A DNA stretch of 55,211 nucleotides. Source: Paraburkholderia ferrariae NBRC 106233 (GTDB lineage: Bacteria > Pseudomonadota > Gammaproteobacteria > Burkholderiales > Burkholderiaceae). The translations under genes were made by a program, and so were the position numbers. Each line of letters starts with the position of its first letter. Within the stretch, counting starts at the first letter, position 1. Positions 25,922 to 33,724 of the stretch are shown here, in pieces. Under the pieces are notes generated by a model. It was not told where the DNA came from. It made no database searches and was given only the letters and a program-made list of their open reading frames with translations. The DNA is taken from assembly GCF_000685035.1 (NCBI RefSeq), contig NZ_BAYB01000026.1, positions 1-55,211 of the forward strand, in the 5' to 3' direction.

Positions 25922-27196
25922 CTATCTCGTGGTCCTTGCCTGTGGCCCGGTTTCCTTCAGAAACAGCGCAAGCAACATTGCGACGACAATGCCGCCAAGC
26001 AACCAGCCTCCAGCTTCCCGGAATACCGGCAGGTTGATTGGGCCACCGCCGGCGTAACGCGCCAGCAACCGGCCGAACAGAGGCGTGAGCCATGCACTGA
26101 ACGTAAACACCAGGAAGTTGATTGCCCCGGTCGCACTGCCCTTGACGTTATCCGGATTAACTTCCTTGATCACCGAATACGGCAACATCGCCGCGCCCGA
26201 ACCGACACCCAGCAGCAGGCCGAGCACATAGTGCGGTGCCACGCCGGCAGGCAGATAGAGGATGCCCGCGCCGGACGCGAGCATCAGCAGTGCCCCGGCG
26301 AACAGCACTGGTTTGCGCCGGCCGATGTGATCGGACAGGTAACCCAGCAGCGGACAACCGATGACCCAGCCAAGCGGGACCATGCTCGCCCGGTTTACCG
26401 CCTCGGCGTAACCGACTTCCAGCCCGTTACGCAGAAACGGCACGCCCCAGATCATGTCGCCGATGGTGGTCGGAAGGAAGAGCAGACCGGCGCAAAAACC
26501 GCACAGATACGATTGCGGATTGGTCAACACTGTCCTGTACGGCGCGAACATCTTTGCCCATGAACCCCGGCTTGCCGGTCCCGCGTCGTGGCCGGACGGT
26601 GTGGCGAGAAACACCAGCAAAGCGATCACGAGAAGGCCTGCTCCTGACAGCCACCAGAACTGTTGCCAGGTGACGAGGCCATGGATAAGGGGGCCTACTG
26701 CAAACTGTCCTGCCGAGCCGCCGAGCATCCCGAAGCACTGCGTAAATCCGACTGCAGTTGCGAGGTAGCGTGGCGGAAAACCATGCGTCGCGAGATAGAC
26801 CGCCCCGGTGAACGCGCAGGCGGATCCGGCGCCCTGGAGAAGCCGGCCAATCCCTGCTGACTGGACGCTCCCCAGACCGAACAGGACCGCCCCGACGGCG
26901 ACGAGCACGATCCCCACCGGAATCACGCTCTTCCCACCAAGCCGGTCGAGGGCCGCACCCGCGACAATCGAAAACAGTGAATAGGTGTAGTAGTACAGGC
27001 CGACAAGCGCACTGACACCCACCGCATCGCGGCCGAATGCTGCGGACAGCTCCGGGACCATCACCCCTGGCGCCGATCGCAACGCGTACTGCCCGAAGTA
27101 GAAGATGATGCAGAAGAGCCAGGCGATCACAAAGCCGATATGCATCGGCTCACGAGCCGTCAGGGTCGACGAAGAACTGGGCGTTACGCTTGCCAT
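25922..27196 (-). CDS. MFS transporter, organic-anion-like
   Basis: A 424-residue, 12-helix major facilitator protein. YYYTYSLFSIVAGAALDRLGGKSVIPVG covers helix 2 and the loop 2-3 motif, and GYLSDHIGRRKPVLF is the equivalent loop 8-9 motif. GAGSACAFTGAVYLA and TQCFGMLGGSAGQF are characteristic of carriers for small organic acids. It lies between the PHA-synthase-like hydrolase (70 bp) and the GltD-like gene (91 bp) within the array. An oxalate/formate or other carboxylate exchanger would make sense next to frc and oxc, but specific OxlT residues cannot be confirmed by eye. Treat the substrate as unknown. Confidence 0.85.
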   Translation of the reverse strand: MASVTPSSSSTLTAREPMHIGFVIAWLFCIIFYFGQYALRSAPGVMVPELSAAFGRDAVGVSALVGLYYYTYSLFSIVAGAALDRLGGKSVIPVGIVLVAVGAVLFGLGSVQSAGIGRLLQGAGSACAFTGAVYLATHGFPPRYLATAVGFTQCFGMLGGSAGQFAVGPLIHGLVTWQQFWWLSGAGLLVIALLVFLATPSGHDAGPASRGSWAKMFAPYRTVLTNPQSYLCGFCAGLLFLPTTIGDMIWGVPFLRNGLEVGYAEAVNRASMVPLGWVIGCPLLGYLSDHIGRRKPVLFAGALLMLASGAGILYLPAGVAPHYVLGLLLGVGSGAAMLPYSVIKEVNPDNVKGSATGAINFLVFTFSAWLTPLFGRLLARYAGGGPINLPVFREAGGWLLGGIVVAMLLALFLKETGPQARTTR

Positions 27197-27266
27197 CGGA
27201 ACCTTCCTGTCTTAACGACTACGTTCAACAACCCGGGAAGTACGCTGCTGGCTACCTCTCCTGCGT

Positions 27267-28388
27267 TTAAGTGCTCGCTGCAATCCACGCAGCGATTCCG
27301 GGCCAGGTGTTTTTCAACGTACGCGAGCCCATGAAAAGACCGATATGGCCGCCCGGCACAAGTTTCTTCACGACGTTCCCGGCTGACGTACCTAGATACT
27401 TCGTCGCGTCGAACACCTGTTCCGGCGTTGTAATGTCGTCCGACTCCCCTGCAAGGAGGTAGGCTGGACACGTAATCGACTTGAGGTTCAGCACGCGGCC
27501 GAGGGCAACGAACGTTCCCTTCGCCAACCGGTTTTCCCGGAAAATTTGCCGGATGACCTGCAGATACCATCGCCCCGGGAGGTCGAGCGGGTTTTCGTAC
27601 CAGCTCTCGAAAGCCTCTTCCTTTTTCAGGTAAGCCGGATCATCAATGTGCTCATACAGATCGATGTGTTCCGAGACGTAGTGCTGGTCCGGGTGCATGT
27701 TCTTCCATCCCCGAAGCATGAACTTCCCTCGCATCAGGCCGCCCCCCAACCGGACGAGCTCCTCGTAAAACGATTCAGGCCAGGCGTGTGCCATCCGTTT
27801 GATCGGACCGTCTCCCGCATCGGTATCTATCGGCGAGCCGGCCAGGACGAGACTGGCTACCTTTTCCGGGAACCGGGCGGCATACATGGCCGACATCCAG
27901 CCGCCCTGGCAAAGACCGACGAGATTGACCCGACCGCCCAGCTCGTCAACGCAAACATTGAGTTCCGCGAGATACTGGTCAACCTCAAGGTCCTTCATAT
28001 CTTCGGTCGCCGACTTCCAGTCGGTCAGATAGAGCCGCGAAACGCCGTTATCACGCAACGTCTCCATCAGGCTCTGACCGGGCTGGTAATCGGCAATCAT
28101 CGAGTGGTGACCGGCATAAGGCGCGTCCACTATGGTCGGCAGACCCCGGGCATCCGGGCTCGAGTAATCCCGCAGCACCATCGTTCGAAGGTCAAGGACA
28201 GGCTGGTTGACCGTTGCGAGCGAAGGTTGGAGTTGGAGACCCGAATGCAGCTTTTCTTCTTCGGCCAGAAATGCGAGGTTTCTCGTGGTCAATGCCGTAC
28301 CGGCCTCGAACATCGCCGTTGCGGCCATCATCGGCCAGAAGAAAGGAAGTGGCGGAATCGGAGTTCTGTTACGAGGTAAGCGACCCAT
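27267..28388 (-). CDS. PHA synthase/depolymerase-like alpha/beta hydrolase
   Basis: A 373-residue alpha/beta hydrolase. The nucleophile elbow is NLVGLCQGGWMSAMYA. A cysteine replaces the usual serine in G-x-C-x-G-G, as in polyhydroxyalkanoate synthases. The candidate acid is in AGESDDITTPEQV and the histidine in VPGGHIGLFMGSR. APYAGHHSMIADYQPGQSL early on is also PhaC-like. It is shorter than class I synthases (about 560-600 residues) and close to class III PhaC length, but no PhaE partner is nearby. It could act on acyl-CoA or 3-hydroxyacyl oligomers. GGAG is 8 bp before the ATG at 28388, which overlaps the stop of a PAS fragment (TGATG). Activity is unproven. Confidence 0.8.
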   Translation of the reverse strand: MGRLPRNRTPIPPLPFFWPMMAATAMFEAGTALTTRNLAFLAEEEKLHSGLQLQPSLATVNQPVLDLRTMVLRDYSSPDARGLPTIVDAPYAGHHSMIADYQPGQSLMETLRDNGVSRLYLTDWKSATEDMKDLEVDQYLAELNVCVDELGGRVNLVGLCQGGWMSAMYAARFPEKVASLVLAGSPIDTDAGDGPIKRMAHAWPESFYEELVRLGGGLMRGKFMLRGWKNMHPDQHYVSEHIDLYEHIDDPAYLKKEEAFESWYENPLDLPGRWYLQVIRQIFRENRLAKGTFVALGRVLNLKSITCPAYLLAGESDDITTPEQVFDATKYLGTSAGNVVKKLVPGGHIGLFMGSRTLKNTWPGIAAWIAAST

Positions 28389-28525
28389 CAAGCATCTCCG
28401 TGCTGGAACTGGCATTGATCACGACCCGGCAGGCCAGGGATGATCACGCCGTTCCGGTCCGAGCAGATCAGCGCATCGGGGGCCTGCCCGACGATCAGTG
28501 CGTCCAGAGGCATAGTGTCTGCCAT
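28388..28525 (-). pseudogene. PAS-domain N-terminal fragment
   Basis: A 45-residue frame starting MADTMPLDALIVGQAPDALI and continuing CSDRNGVI. This is the first strand and helix of a PAS sensor domain, which would normally go on with a motif such as RVWN and a further 70 or more residues. Instead the sequence departs after GVI and stops in TGATG, overlapping the start of the hydrolase gene. I see no continuation in the other frames. It may be a remnant of a PAS regulator, kept because it couples translation of the hydrolase, or simply a decaying gene. As encoded it cannot form a sensor domain. Confidence 0.6.
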
Positions 28526-28582
28526 GATTAAGTCCTCGGATCGGGGGCCGCCAGAATCTGATGGCCTCATCGTGAATAGGGT

Positions 28583-29266
28583 TCAACGATCCGGAAGGCG
28601 GATCAGATCGAACGTGACAAAGACAAGGATCAGCACAGGGATGATGAGCGGTTCCGACGTCAGGCCTGCCATGATGGCACCGACGGCTGCCGAAAGGCTG
28701 TAGGTGAGCCACGCAAGGCCAGGCAGGAGCACGTCGGCGAGAGACGGGCGCTTTTCCGTCGCACGCCTGCCGCCAAAATATCGGCCAATGAACGTGTCGG
28801 AAAACTTCACCATGTTATTGGTCACGACCAGCGTCTGCAGGGAGACGGCGCCGAAGCGACTGATGGTCTCCCCCTGCATCCCGAGCGCCAGTGCCAGAAT
28901 CGGGAGTTCGGCCGGCACCCGCAACGCGGGATATCCGCGCACGACACCGGCGATGACGAGCAGCACGGCCATGATGCACAGTTCGAGCGGCGGCCGCTTC
29001 AGGTGACGCCGGATCACGCTCGCGATCATGCAGCCGATAAAGAACGCACCGATGGCAAACGCAAGCAGCGCAAAACGGGACCATGCGGCCTGCGCCAGAC
29101 TCCAGCCCAACTGCACCGTATTGCCGGTCATGATGGCCGGATAAATCCCGCCCGCGTCCTTGTACCCGATCACCTCCACGAAACCACAAACGGTCGTGAG
29201 CGCGACGACGCGGCGTACGTTGACGCGCAGCGGGAGCGCGGCCGCGGGTGCAACTGACATGTCCAT
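28583..29266 (-). CDS. DUF1275 (YoaK-like) membrane protein
   Basis: A 227-residue inner-membrane protein with six or seven predicted helices. GFVEVIGYKDAGGIYPAIMTGNTVQLGW is the conserved first part of DUF1275/YoaK proteins (the G-D-----G-F-A-MTGN-V pattern). LALGMQGETISRFGAVSLQTLVVTNNMVKFSD carries the second conserved block (A-GMQ-----------T---TG-). Biochemical function of the family is not established. It starts 17 bp after the second CoA-transferase gene and lies in the same direction as the whole array, so co-transcription is likely. A transport role for an acid of the pathway is conceivable but not shown. Confidence 0.88.
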   Translation of the reverse strand: MDMSVAPAAALPLRVNVRRVVALTTVCGFVEVIGYKDAGGIYPAIMTGNTVQLGWSLAQAAWSRFALLAFAIGAFFIGCMIASVIRRHLKRPPLELCIMAVLLVIAGVVRGYPALRVPAELPILALALGMQGETISRFGAVSLQTLVVTNNMVKFSDTFIGRYFGGRRATEKRPSLADVLLPGLAWLTYSLSAAVGAIMAGLTSEPLIIPVLILVFVTFDLIRLPDR

Positions 29267-29283
29267 TCCGATTCTCCCCGCGC

Positions 29284-30471
29284 TCAGGAACTGCTGCGGT
29301 CAGTACGGAACTCGGCCCGCAGGGCGGCGCCGTGCTGGTCCAGCGACGGCGCACCGGGTCGTATCGCCGGGTCGGCATAGCTGCTGAGCTTGATCGGATT
29401 GCCCGGCATTTTCACTCCGCCGGCCTCGATCACCATGTTGCGTGCGGCTGTCTGCGGCAATGCCGCGGCCTCCGCAATATCGAGTAACGGCCCCACGGGA
29501 ACGCCGGCCTCGTGAATGACCTTCAGCCAGTGCGCCGCGTCCTGCTCACGCAACGTCACTTCAAGCGCTTCCTTGAGGGCAGCGGCATGCTCCATGCGAT
29601 GATGGTTGTCCGAGAAGCGCCCGTCGGCCACGAGTTCTGACCGCCCAATCGCATTGCACAGTTTAAGAAACAGCGAATCGTTACCGGCACAGATCACGAA
29701 CTGCCGGTCGCGTGCTTCGTAGATGTCGAAAGGCGCCATGTAGGGATGGCGATTGCCGATGCGACCCGGCGCCTTCCCGGTTGCCACGTAGGACATGAAC
29801 CCGTGCTCGAGGAAGGCGAGTGTCGCATCGAACATGGCGACGTCGATATGCGCACCCTTGCCTGTCCTGGTCCGATCGTAAAGCGCGCTCGCGATGCCGC
29901 TGAACATGAAGATGCCGCCGCACAGATCGGAGAGCGATGTACCGACCCGGGTTGGCGGGCCGTCCGGGAAACCGGTCGCGTCGATGATGCCGCTCATCGC
30001 CTGGACGATCGTATCGTAGGCGGGGTACGCGGCCATCGGTCCGGTCTGGCCAAAACCCGATGAGGACGCATATATCAGTCGCGGATTGATGCGCGCAAGC
30101 TCCTCGTAGGAGAACCCGAGGCGCTGCATTGTGCCAGGGCGATAGTTCTCCGCCAGCACGTCGGCCTCGCGCACCATGTTCAGGAAGATATCGCGGTCGC
30201 CGTCCGACTTCAGATCCAGGACGATGCTTTCCTTGCCCCGGTTCACAAAGCTGAAATAAAGCGACTGGTCGCCCACGAAAGGGCCAAGCAGCCGCGTATC
30301 GTCGCCATGACCCGGTTGCTCGACCTTGATCACCCTTGCTCCAAGATCGGTCAGGATATTCGTCCCGAACGGGCCGTTAAGCACGTGCGTCAGGTCGATG
30401 ACGAGCACGTCCGAAAACGGGCCGTCCGGGCGCGCCCTTGCTACTGATGAAGAGTCCATTGAAGAGTCCAT
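29284..30471 (-). CDS. Family III CoA-transferase (CaiB/BaiF), oxalate-cluster paralogue
   Basis: A 395-residue class III CoA-transferase. FSDVLVIDLTHVLNGPFGTN, LTDLGARVIKVEQPGHGDDTR, NRGKESIVLDLKS and ENYRPGTMQRLG are typical. The catalytic Asp is expected in GTSLSDLCGGIF. It differs clearly from the Frc copy at 32319-33569 and may use another acyl-CoA donor. YfdE-like enzymes transfer CoA from acetyl-CoA to oxalate, which would tie it to PFOR, but this is inference. Three in-frame ATGs occur (30486, 30471, 30459). I take 30471, with GGAAGA just upstream; the last two lie in a 12-bp tandem repeat. It follows oxc by about 90 bp. Confidence 0.88.
   Translation of the reverse strand: MDSSMDSSSVARARPDGPFSDVLVIDLTHVLNGPFGTNILTDLGARVIKVEQPGHGDDTRLLGPFVGDQSLYFSFVNRGKESIVLDLKSDGDRDIFLNMVREADVLAENYRPGTMQRLGFSYEELARINPRLIYASSSGFGQTGPMAAYPAYDTIVQAMSGIIDATGFPDGPPTRVGTSLSDLCGGIFMFSGIASALYDRTRTGKGAHIDVAMFDATLAFLEHGFMSYVATGKAPGRIGNRHPYMAPFDIYEARDRQFVICAGNDSLFLKLCNAIGRSELVADGRFSDNHHRMEHAAALKEALEVTLREQDAAHWLKVIHEAGVPVGPLLDIAEAAALPQTAARNMVIEAGGVKMPGNPIKLSSYADPAIRPGAPSLDQHGAALRAEFRTDRSSS
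30448..30471 (-). repeat. 12-bp tandem duplication at a start codon
   Basis: Reading the minus strand, ATGGACTCTTCA occurs twice without a gap, giving the N-terminus MDSSMDSSS of the CoA-transferase and two equally good ATGs. The unit is a multiple of three, so gain or loss keeps the frame but moves the start relative to the upstream GGAAGA. Confidence 0.85.
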
Positions 30472-30561
30472 TATTCTTCCCGTCATGATTTGACGTGGCT
30501 GAGTTTCGACCACAAGCGATGCCGCTCACCCAGATGACGCGCGGCGTGACCCGACGCCTGC

Positions 30562-32274
30562 CTATTTCGTCGCCGCCAACCCGCTTTTCGGATTGAGGTT
30601 CTTCAGATGTCCGCTTTCCGTGCCCGCATGGGGGTCAATCACGCAGTTGATCAATGTTGGCGCCTTGGCTGCAAGGGCCGTCGTCAGCGCTGCGATCAGT
30701 TCTTCCGGTCGGGTAACGTGATAGCCCTTGCCGCCAAAAGCTTCGATCAACCTGTCGTAACGCGCAGAACCCATCAGAACCGTCGGCCCCGGGTCGGTCC
30801 CGCCACTCCGGTTGATATCATCACCGTGATAAATCCCGCCATTGTTGAACACCACAATGACAACCGGCAGGCGGTAACGGCAAATGGTTTCGATCTCCAT
30901 GCCGCTAAAGCCGAATGCGCTGTCTCCCTCGATCGCCACAACCGGTTGTCCACCGGTTACTGCGGCTCCGATCGAATACCCCATGCCTATGCCCATGACG
31001 CCCCACGTTCCCGCATCAAGCCGCTTGCGCGGGAGCTTCATGTCGATGATGTTGCGCGCGAAGTCCAGCGTGTTCGCGCCTTCGTTGACAAGATAGACGT
31101 CGGGATTGTTCGCCAGAACATCCCGCACTGCACGCAGCCCGCTCTGGAACGTCATCGGGTCCGGATTGGCCTGCAGATTCGCCGCCATCTTCTCTTCATT
31201 GTGCTTGCGGCGCTGGCTGATCGCTTCCGTCCACGCGTCCGGCGTGCGCACGGGCGTCTTTGACAGAGCCTGCCGGAACGCGGCCATCGCCGAAGCGATG
31301 TCGCCGGCCACCGGCGCGGAAATCGCGCGGTTACTGTCGAACTCCGTGGGCTCGATGTCGACCTGGATCAGCTTGGCGTCCGCGGACCATTGCGGCGCCT
31401 TGCCATGTCCGAGCAACCAGTTCAGGCGCGCACCAACGAGCATGACAACGTCGGCCTGACCCAATACGAAGGAACGCGCCGCTGCGGCAGACTGGATATG
31501 GTCGTCAGGCAGCAAACCTTTAGCCATCGACATGGGCAGATAAGGGATGCCGGTCTCCTCAAGAAACGCGCGGATCGCCTCATCGGCCTGCGCATAGGCG
31601 GCACCCTTGCCAAGGATAACCAGCGGACGCTGCGCACTTGCGAGAAGCGAAAGGGCGCGTGACACCGACTCCTGCGACGGGGTGCGCGCAGGAGCCGGGT
31701 CGACGACCTTAATGAGCGATGCGCGCCCGGATACCGCGTCGGTAGTGGCCGCCAAAGCCGCAGCGGTGAGATCCAGGTACACGCCTCCCGGACGGCCCGA
31801 CACCGCCGCCCGGATCGCTCGGGCGACACCGATGCCGATGTCTTCCGGCCGGTTGATCCGGAACGCCGCCTTGGCGAATGGCTTCGCGGCGTTCATCTGG
31901 TCAAGCTCTTCGTAGTCGCCCTGCTGCAAATCGATGATCGCACGGTCGCTGGATCCGCTGATCTGGATCATCGGAAAGCCGTTCGTTGTCGCGTTCGCAA
32001 GTGCAACCAACCCGTTGAGGAAACCGGGTGCCGAGACGGTCAGGCACACACCTGGCCATTGACTGAGATAACCCGAAATCGCGGCAGCATTTCCCGCCGA
32101 CTGTTCGTGACGGAAACCGAGGTACCGGATTCCCTCGGCCTGGGCAAGGCGTGCGAGGTCCGTGACCGGAATACCGGCGACGCCATAGATGGTGTCGATG
32201 CGGTTGAGTTTCAGCGCCTCGACGACCAGATGAAAGCCATCGGTCAGTTCGGCCTGTGCAGGACTGTCTGCCAT
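30562..32274 (-). CDS. oxc: Oxalyl-CoA decarboxylase
   Basis: A 570-residue thiamine-diphosphate enzyme that converts oxalyl-CoA to formyl-CoA and CO2. GFRHEQSAGNAAA with Glu57 is the cofactor-activating glutamate. LTVSAPGFLNGLVALANATT and SGSSDRAIIDLQQGDYEELDQ are highly typical of Oxc. The ThDP-magnesium motif is EGDSAFGFSGMEIETICRYR ending at FNNGG. The C-terminal HAGTESGHLKNLNPK resembles the segment that folds over the active site in characterised Oxc enzymes. It follows frc by 44 bp, so the two enzymes complete the oxalate cycle. This is one of three ThDP enzymes in the array. Confidence 0.96.
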   Translation of the reverse strand: MADSPAQAELTDGFHLVVEALKLNRIDTIYGVAGIPVTDLARLAQAEGIRYLGFRHEQSAGNAAAISGYLSQWPGVCLTVSAPGFLNGLVALANATTNGFPMIQISGSSDRAIIDLQQGDYEELDQMNAAKPFAKAAFRINRPEDIGIGVARAIRAAVSGRPGGVYLDLTAAALAATTDAVSGRASLIKVVDPAPARTPSQESVSRALSLLASAQRPLVILGKGAAYAQADEAIRAFLEETGIPYLPMSMAKGLLPDDHIQSAAAARSFVLGQADVVMLVGARLNWLLGHGKAPQWSADAKLIQVDIEPTEFDSNRAISAPVAGDIASAMAAFRQALSKTPVRTPDAWTEAISQRRKHNEEKMAANLQANPDPMTFQSGLRAVRDVLANNPDVYLVNEGANTLDFARNIIDMKLPRKRLDAGTWGVMGIGMGYSIGAAVTGGQPVVAIEGDSAFGFSGMEIETICRYRLPVVIVVFNNGGIYHGDDINRSGGTDPGPTVLMGSARYDRLIEAFGGKGYHVTRPEELIAALTTALAAKAPTLINCVIDPHAGTESGHLKNLNPKSGLAATK

Positions 32275-32318
32275 ATTGAATCCCCGTTCTGCTGATTAAG
32301 TGACAATGCCGCGAAAGA

Positions 32319-33569
32319 TCAGATCACCTTTTTTTCCCTGAAACCCGCGATCTGATCTTTCGAATACCCCAGCTCAGTCAGAACTGCCTCGTTGTGCTCG
32401 CCCAGGAGCGGTGATGCCGTGATGGTCGGCGTGAAAGCCGAGAACTTTGGCGGGCACCCGACGGTGTAATAGGTTCCACGCTCCTTATGCTCGACGGCAA
32501 CTATGGAGCCGTTGGCGCGCAGCGATTCGTCATGCAGCAACTCTTTGGTCGTCAACACAGGCCCGCAAGGGATCTCGTACTTGCGCATGATTTCGACGAC
32601 CTCATGCTTGTCCTTGTCGATCGTCCAGGCCTCAACGGCCGCATAGACATCAAACAGATGTGGAATGCGGGCCTCAGGTGTCGCGAACTTTGGATCTGTG
32701 ATCCATTCCGGCTTTCCAATCACGTTACATACATTCTCCCAGCCCCAAGGCTGAAAAATCACATAAACGTAGTCGTTAGGATCGGTCTTCCAGTTCTTGC
32801 ACTTGAGCATCCAGCCGGGAACGCCCGAACCCGACGCGTTTTCTCCCCGGGGGACCGTATCGCCGAACGGCTTGTGCGGATATTGCGGGTATTCAGTCAG
32901 TTCGCCGTTACGCTCCAGCCGCTGTTGGTCGCGAATCTTCACACGGCACAGGTTCAGTACGGCGTCCTGCATCGACATGTAGACTTTCTGGCCTTCACCC
33001 GTCTTCTCGCGATGTAGCAACGCAGCAAGAAGACCGATAAGCAGGTGCATACCCGTATTGGAATCCCCCAGTGCGGCGCCCGACATGAGCGGCGAGCCTT
33101 CGACCAGCCCGGTCGTTGAGGCCGCACCTCCTGCTGCCTGTGCAATATCTTCGTAGGTCTTCAGATCACCGTAGGGGGAGTTTTCAGGAAAGCCCTTCAC
33201 GGTCCCATAGATCAACCGCGGGTTCAACTGGTGCACGTGCTCCCAACCAAAACCCATGCGCTCAAGCGCGCCCGGTGCGAAGTTTTCAACGAGGATGTCC
33301 GCCTGCTTTAGCAGTTTGGTCAGGATCTCTTTGCCCTCAGGCGTCTTGGTATTGAGCTCCAGCGAACGCTTGTTCGAATTGAGCATCGTGAAGTACAGGC
33401 CGTCCTTATCCGGGATGTCGCGCAGTTGCTGACGGGTCACATCGCCCTTTCCGGGGAGTTCGATTTTCAGGACATCGGCCCCGAACCACGCGAGCATTTG
33501 AGTACAGGCCGGCCCCGCCTGTACGCCTGTGAAATCGATAACCTTGATACCGCCAAGTGGGAATTCCAT
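32319..33569 (-). CDS. frc: Formyl-CoA:oxalate CoA-transferase
   Basis: A 416-residue family III CoA-transferase that moves CoA from formyl-CoA to oxalate, giving oxalyl-CoA and formate. The N-terminus KVIDFTGVQAGPACTQMLAW, the loop KGDVTRQQLRDIPDKDGLYF and GSPLMSGAALGDSNTGMH are typical Frc segments. Asp169 in the last is at exactly the position of the catalytic aspartate in characterised Frc. It is the first gene of the minus-strand array. GAGG lies 8 bp before the ATG, and a putative FNR-dependent promoter lies just upstream. Together with oxc it allows oxalate to be decarboxylated to formate and CO2. Confidence 0.96.
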   Translation of the reverse strand: MEFPLGGIKVIDFTGVQAGPACTQMLAWFGADVLKIELPGKGDVTRQQLRDIPDKDGLYFTMLNSNKRSLELNTKTPEGKEILTKLLKQADILVENFAPGALERMGFGWEHVHQLNPRLIYGTVKGFPENSPYGDLKTYEDIAQAAGGAASTTGLVEGSPLMSGAALGDSNTGMHLLIGLLAALLHREKTGEGQKVYMSMQDAVLNLCRVKIRDQQRLERNGELTEYPQYPHKPFGDTVPRGENASGSGVPGWMLKCKNWKTDPNDYVYVIFQPWGWENVCNVIGKPEWITDPKFATPEARIPHLFDVYAAVEAWTIDKDKHEVVEIMRKYEIPCGPVLTTKELLHDESLRANGSIVAVEHKERGTYYTVGCPPKFSAFTPTITASPLLGEHNEAVLTELGYSKDQIAGFREKKVI

Positions 33570-33606
33570 CGCTCAATCCTCTGAAAGAGTAAAAATCGTT
33601 TCTTCA

Positions 33607-33612
33607 ATTAAG
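33607..33612 (-). promoter_or_regulatory. Putative -10 element of FNR-dependent promoter
   Basis: CTTAAT on the minus strand matches TATAAT at four of six positions. With the FNR box centred at 33641.5, a class II promoter (box at -41.5) predicts a start at about 33600 (an A on this strand) and a -10 hexamer at exactly 33612-33607. The resulting leader before frc would be about 30 nt. Confidence 0.6.
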
Positions 33613-33634
33613 CATCTTCTGAAAAATAGCAGCG

Positions 33635-33648
33635 TTGATCCAGATCAA
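33635..33648 (-). promoter_or_regulatory. Perfect FNR/ANR binding site
   Basis: TTGATCCAGATCAA fits the FNR/ANR consensus TTGAT-N4-ATCAA without mismatch. It lies about 65-80 bp upstream of the frc start and correctly spaced from a -10-like hexamer for class II activation. I found no second perfect box in the window. It implies oxygen-responsive induction of frc and possibly of the whole downstream array. Confidence 0.8.
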
Positions 33649-33724
33649 AAGCTGGCGGCCTGGCGACTTTTCGTTCGCTGATCACGTTATGAAACATTAC
33701 TTGGCAACGTAGGCGCTGTTCCGA

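Noticed and set aside
30636..30650. TTGATCAA inside oxc as a second FNR site.
   Set aside because: The half-sites lack the 4-base spacer and the position is inside a coding region.
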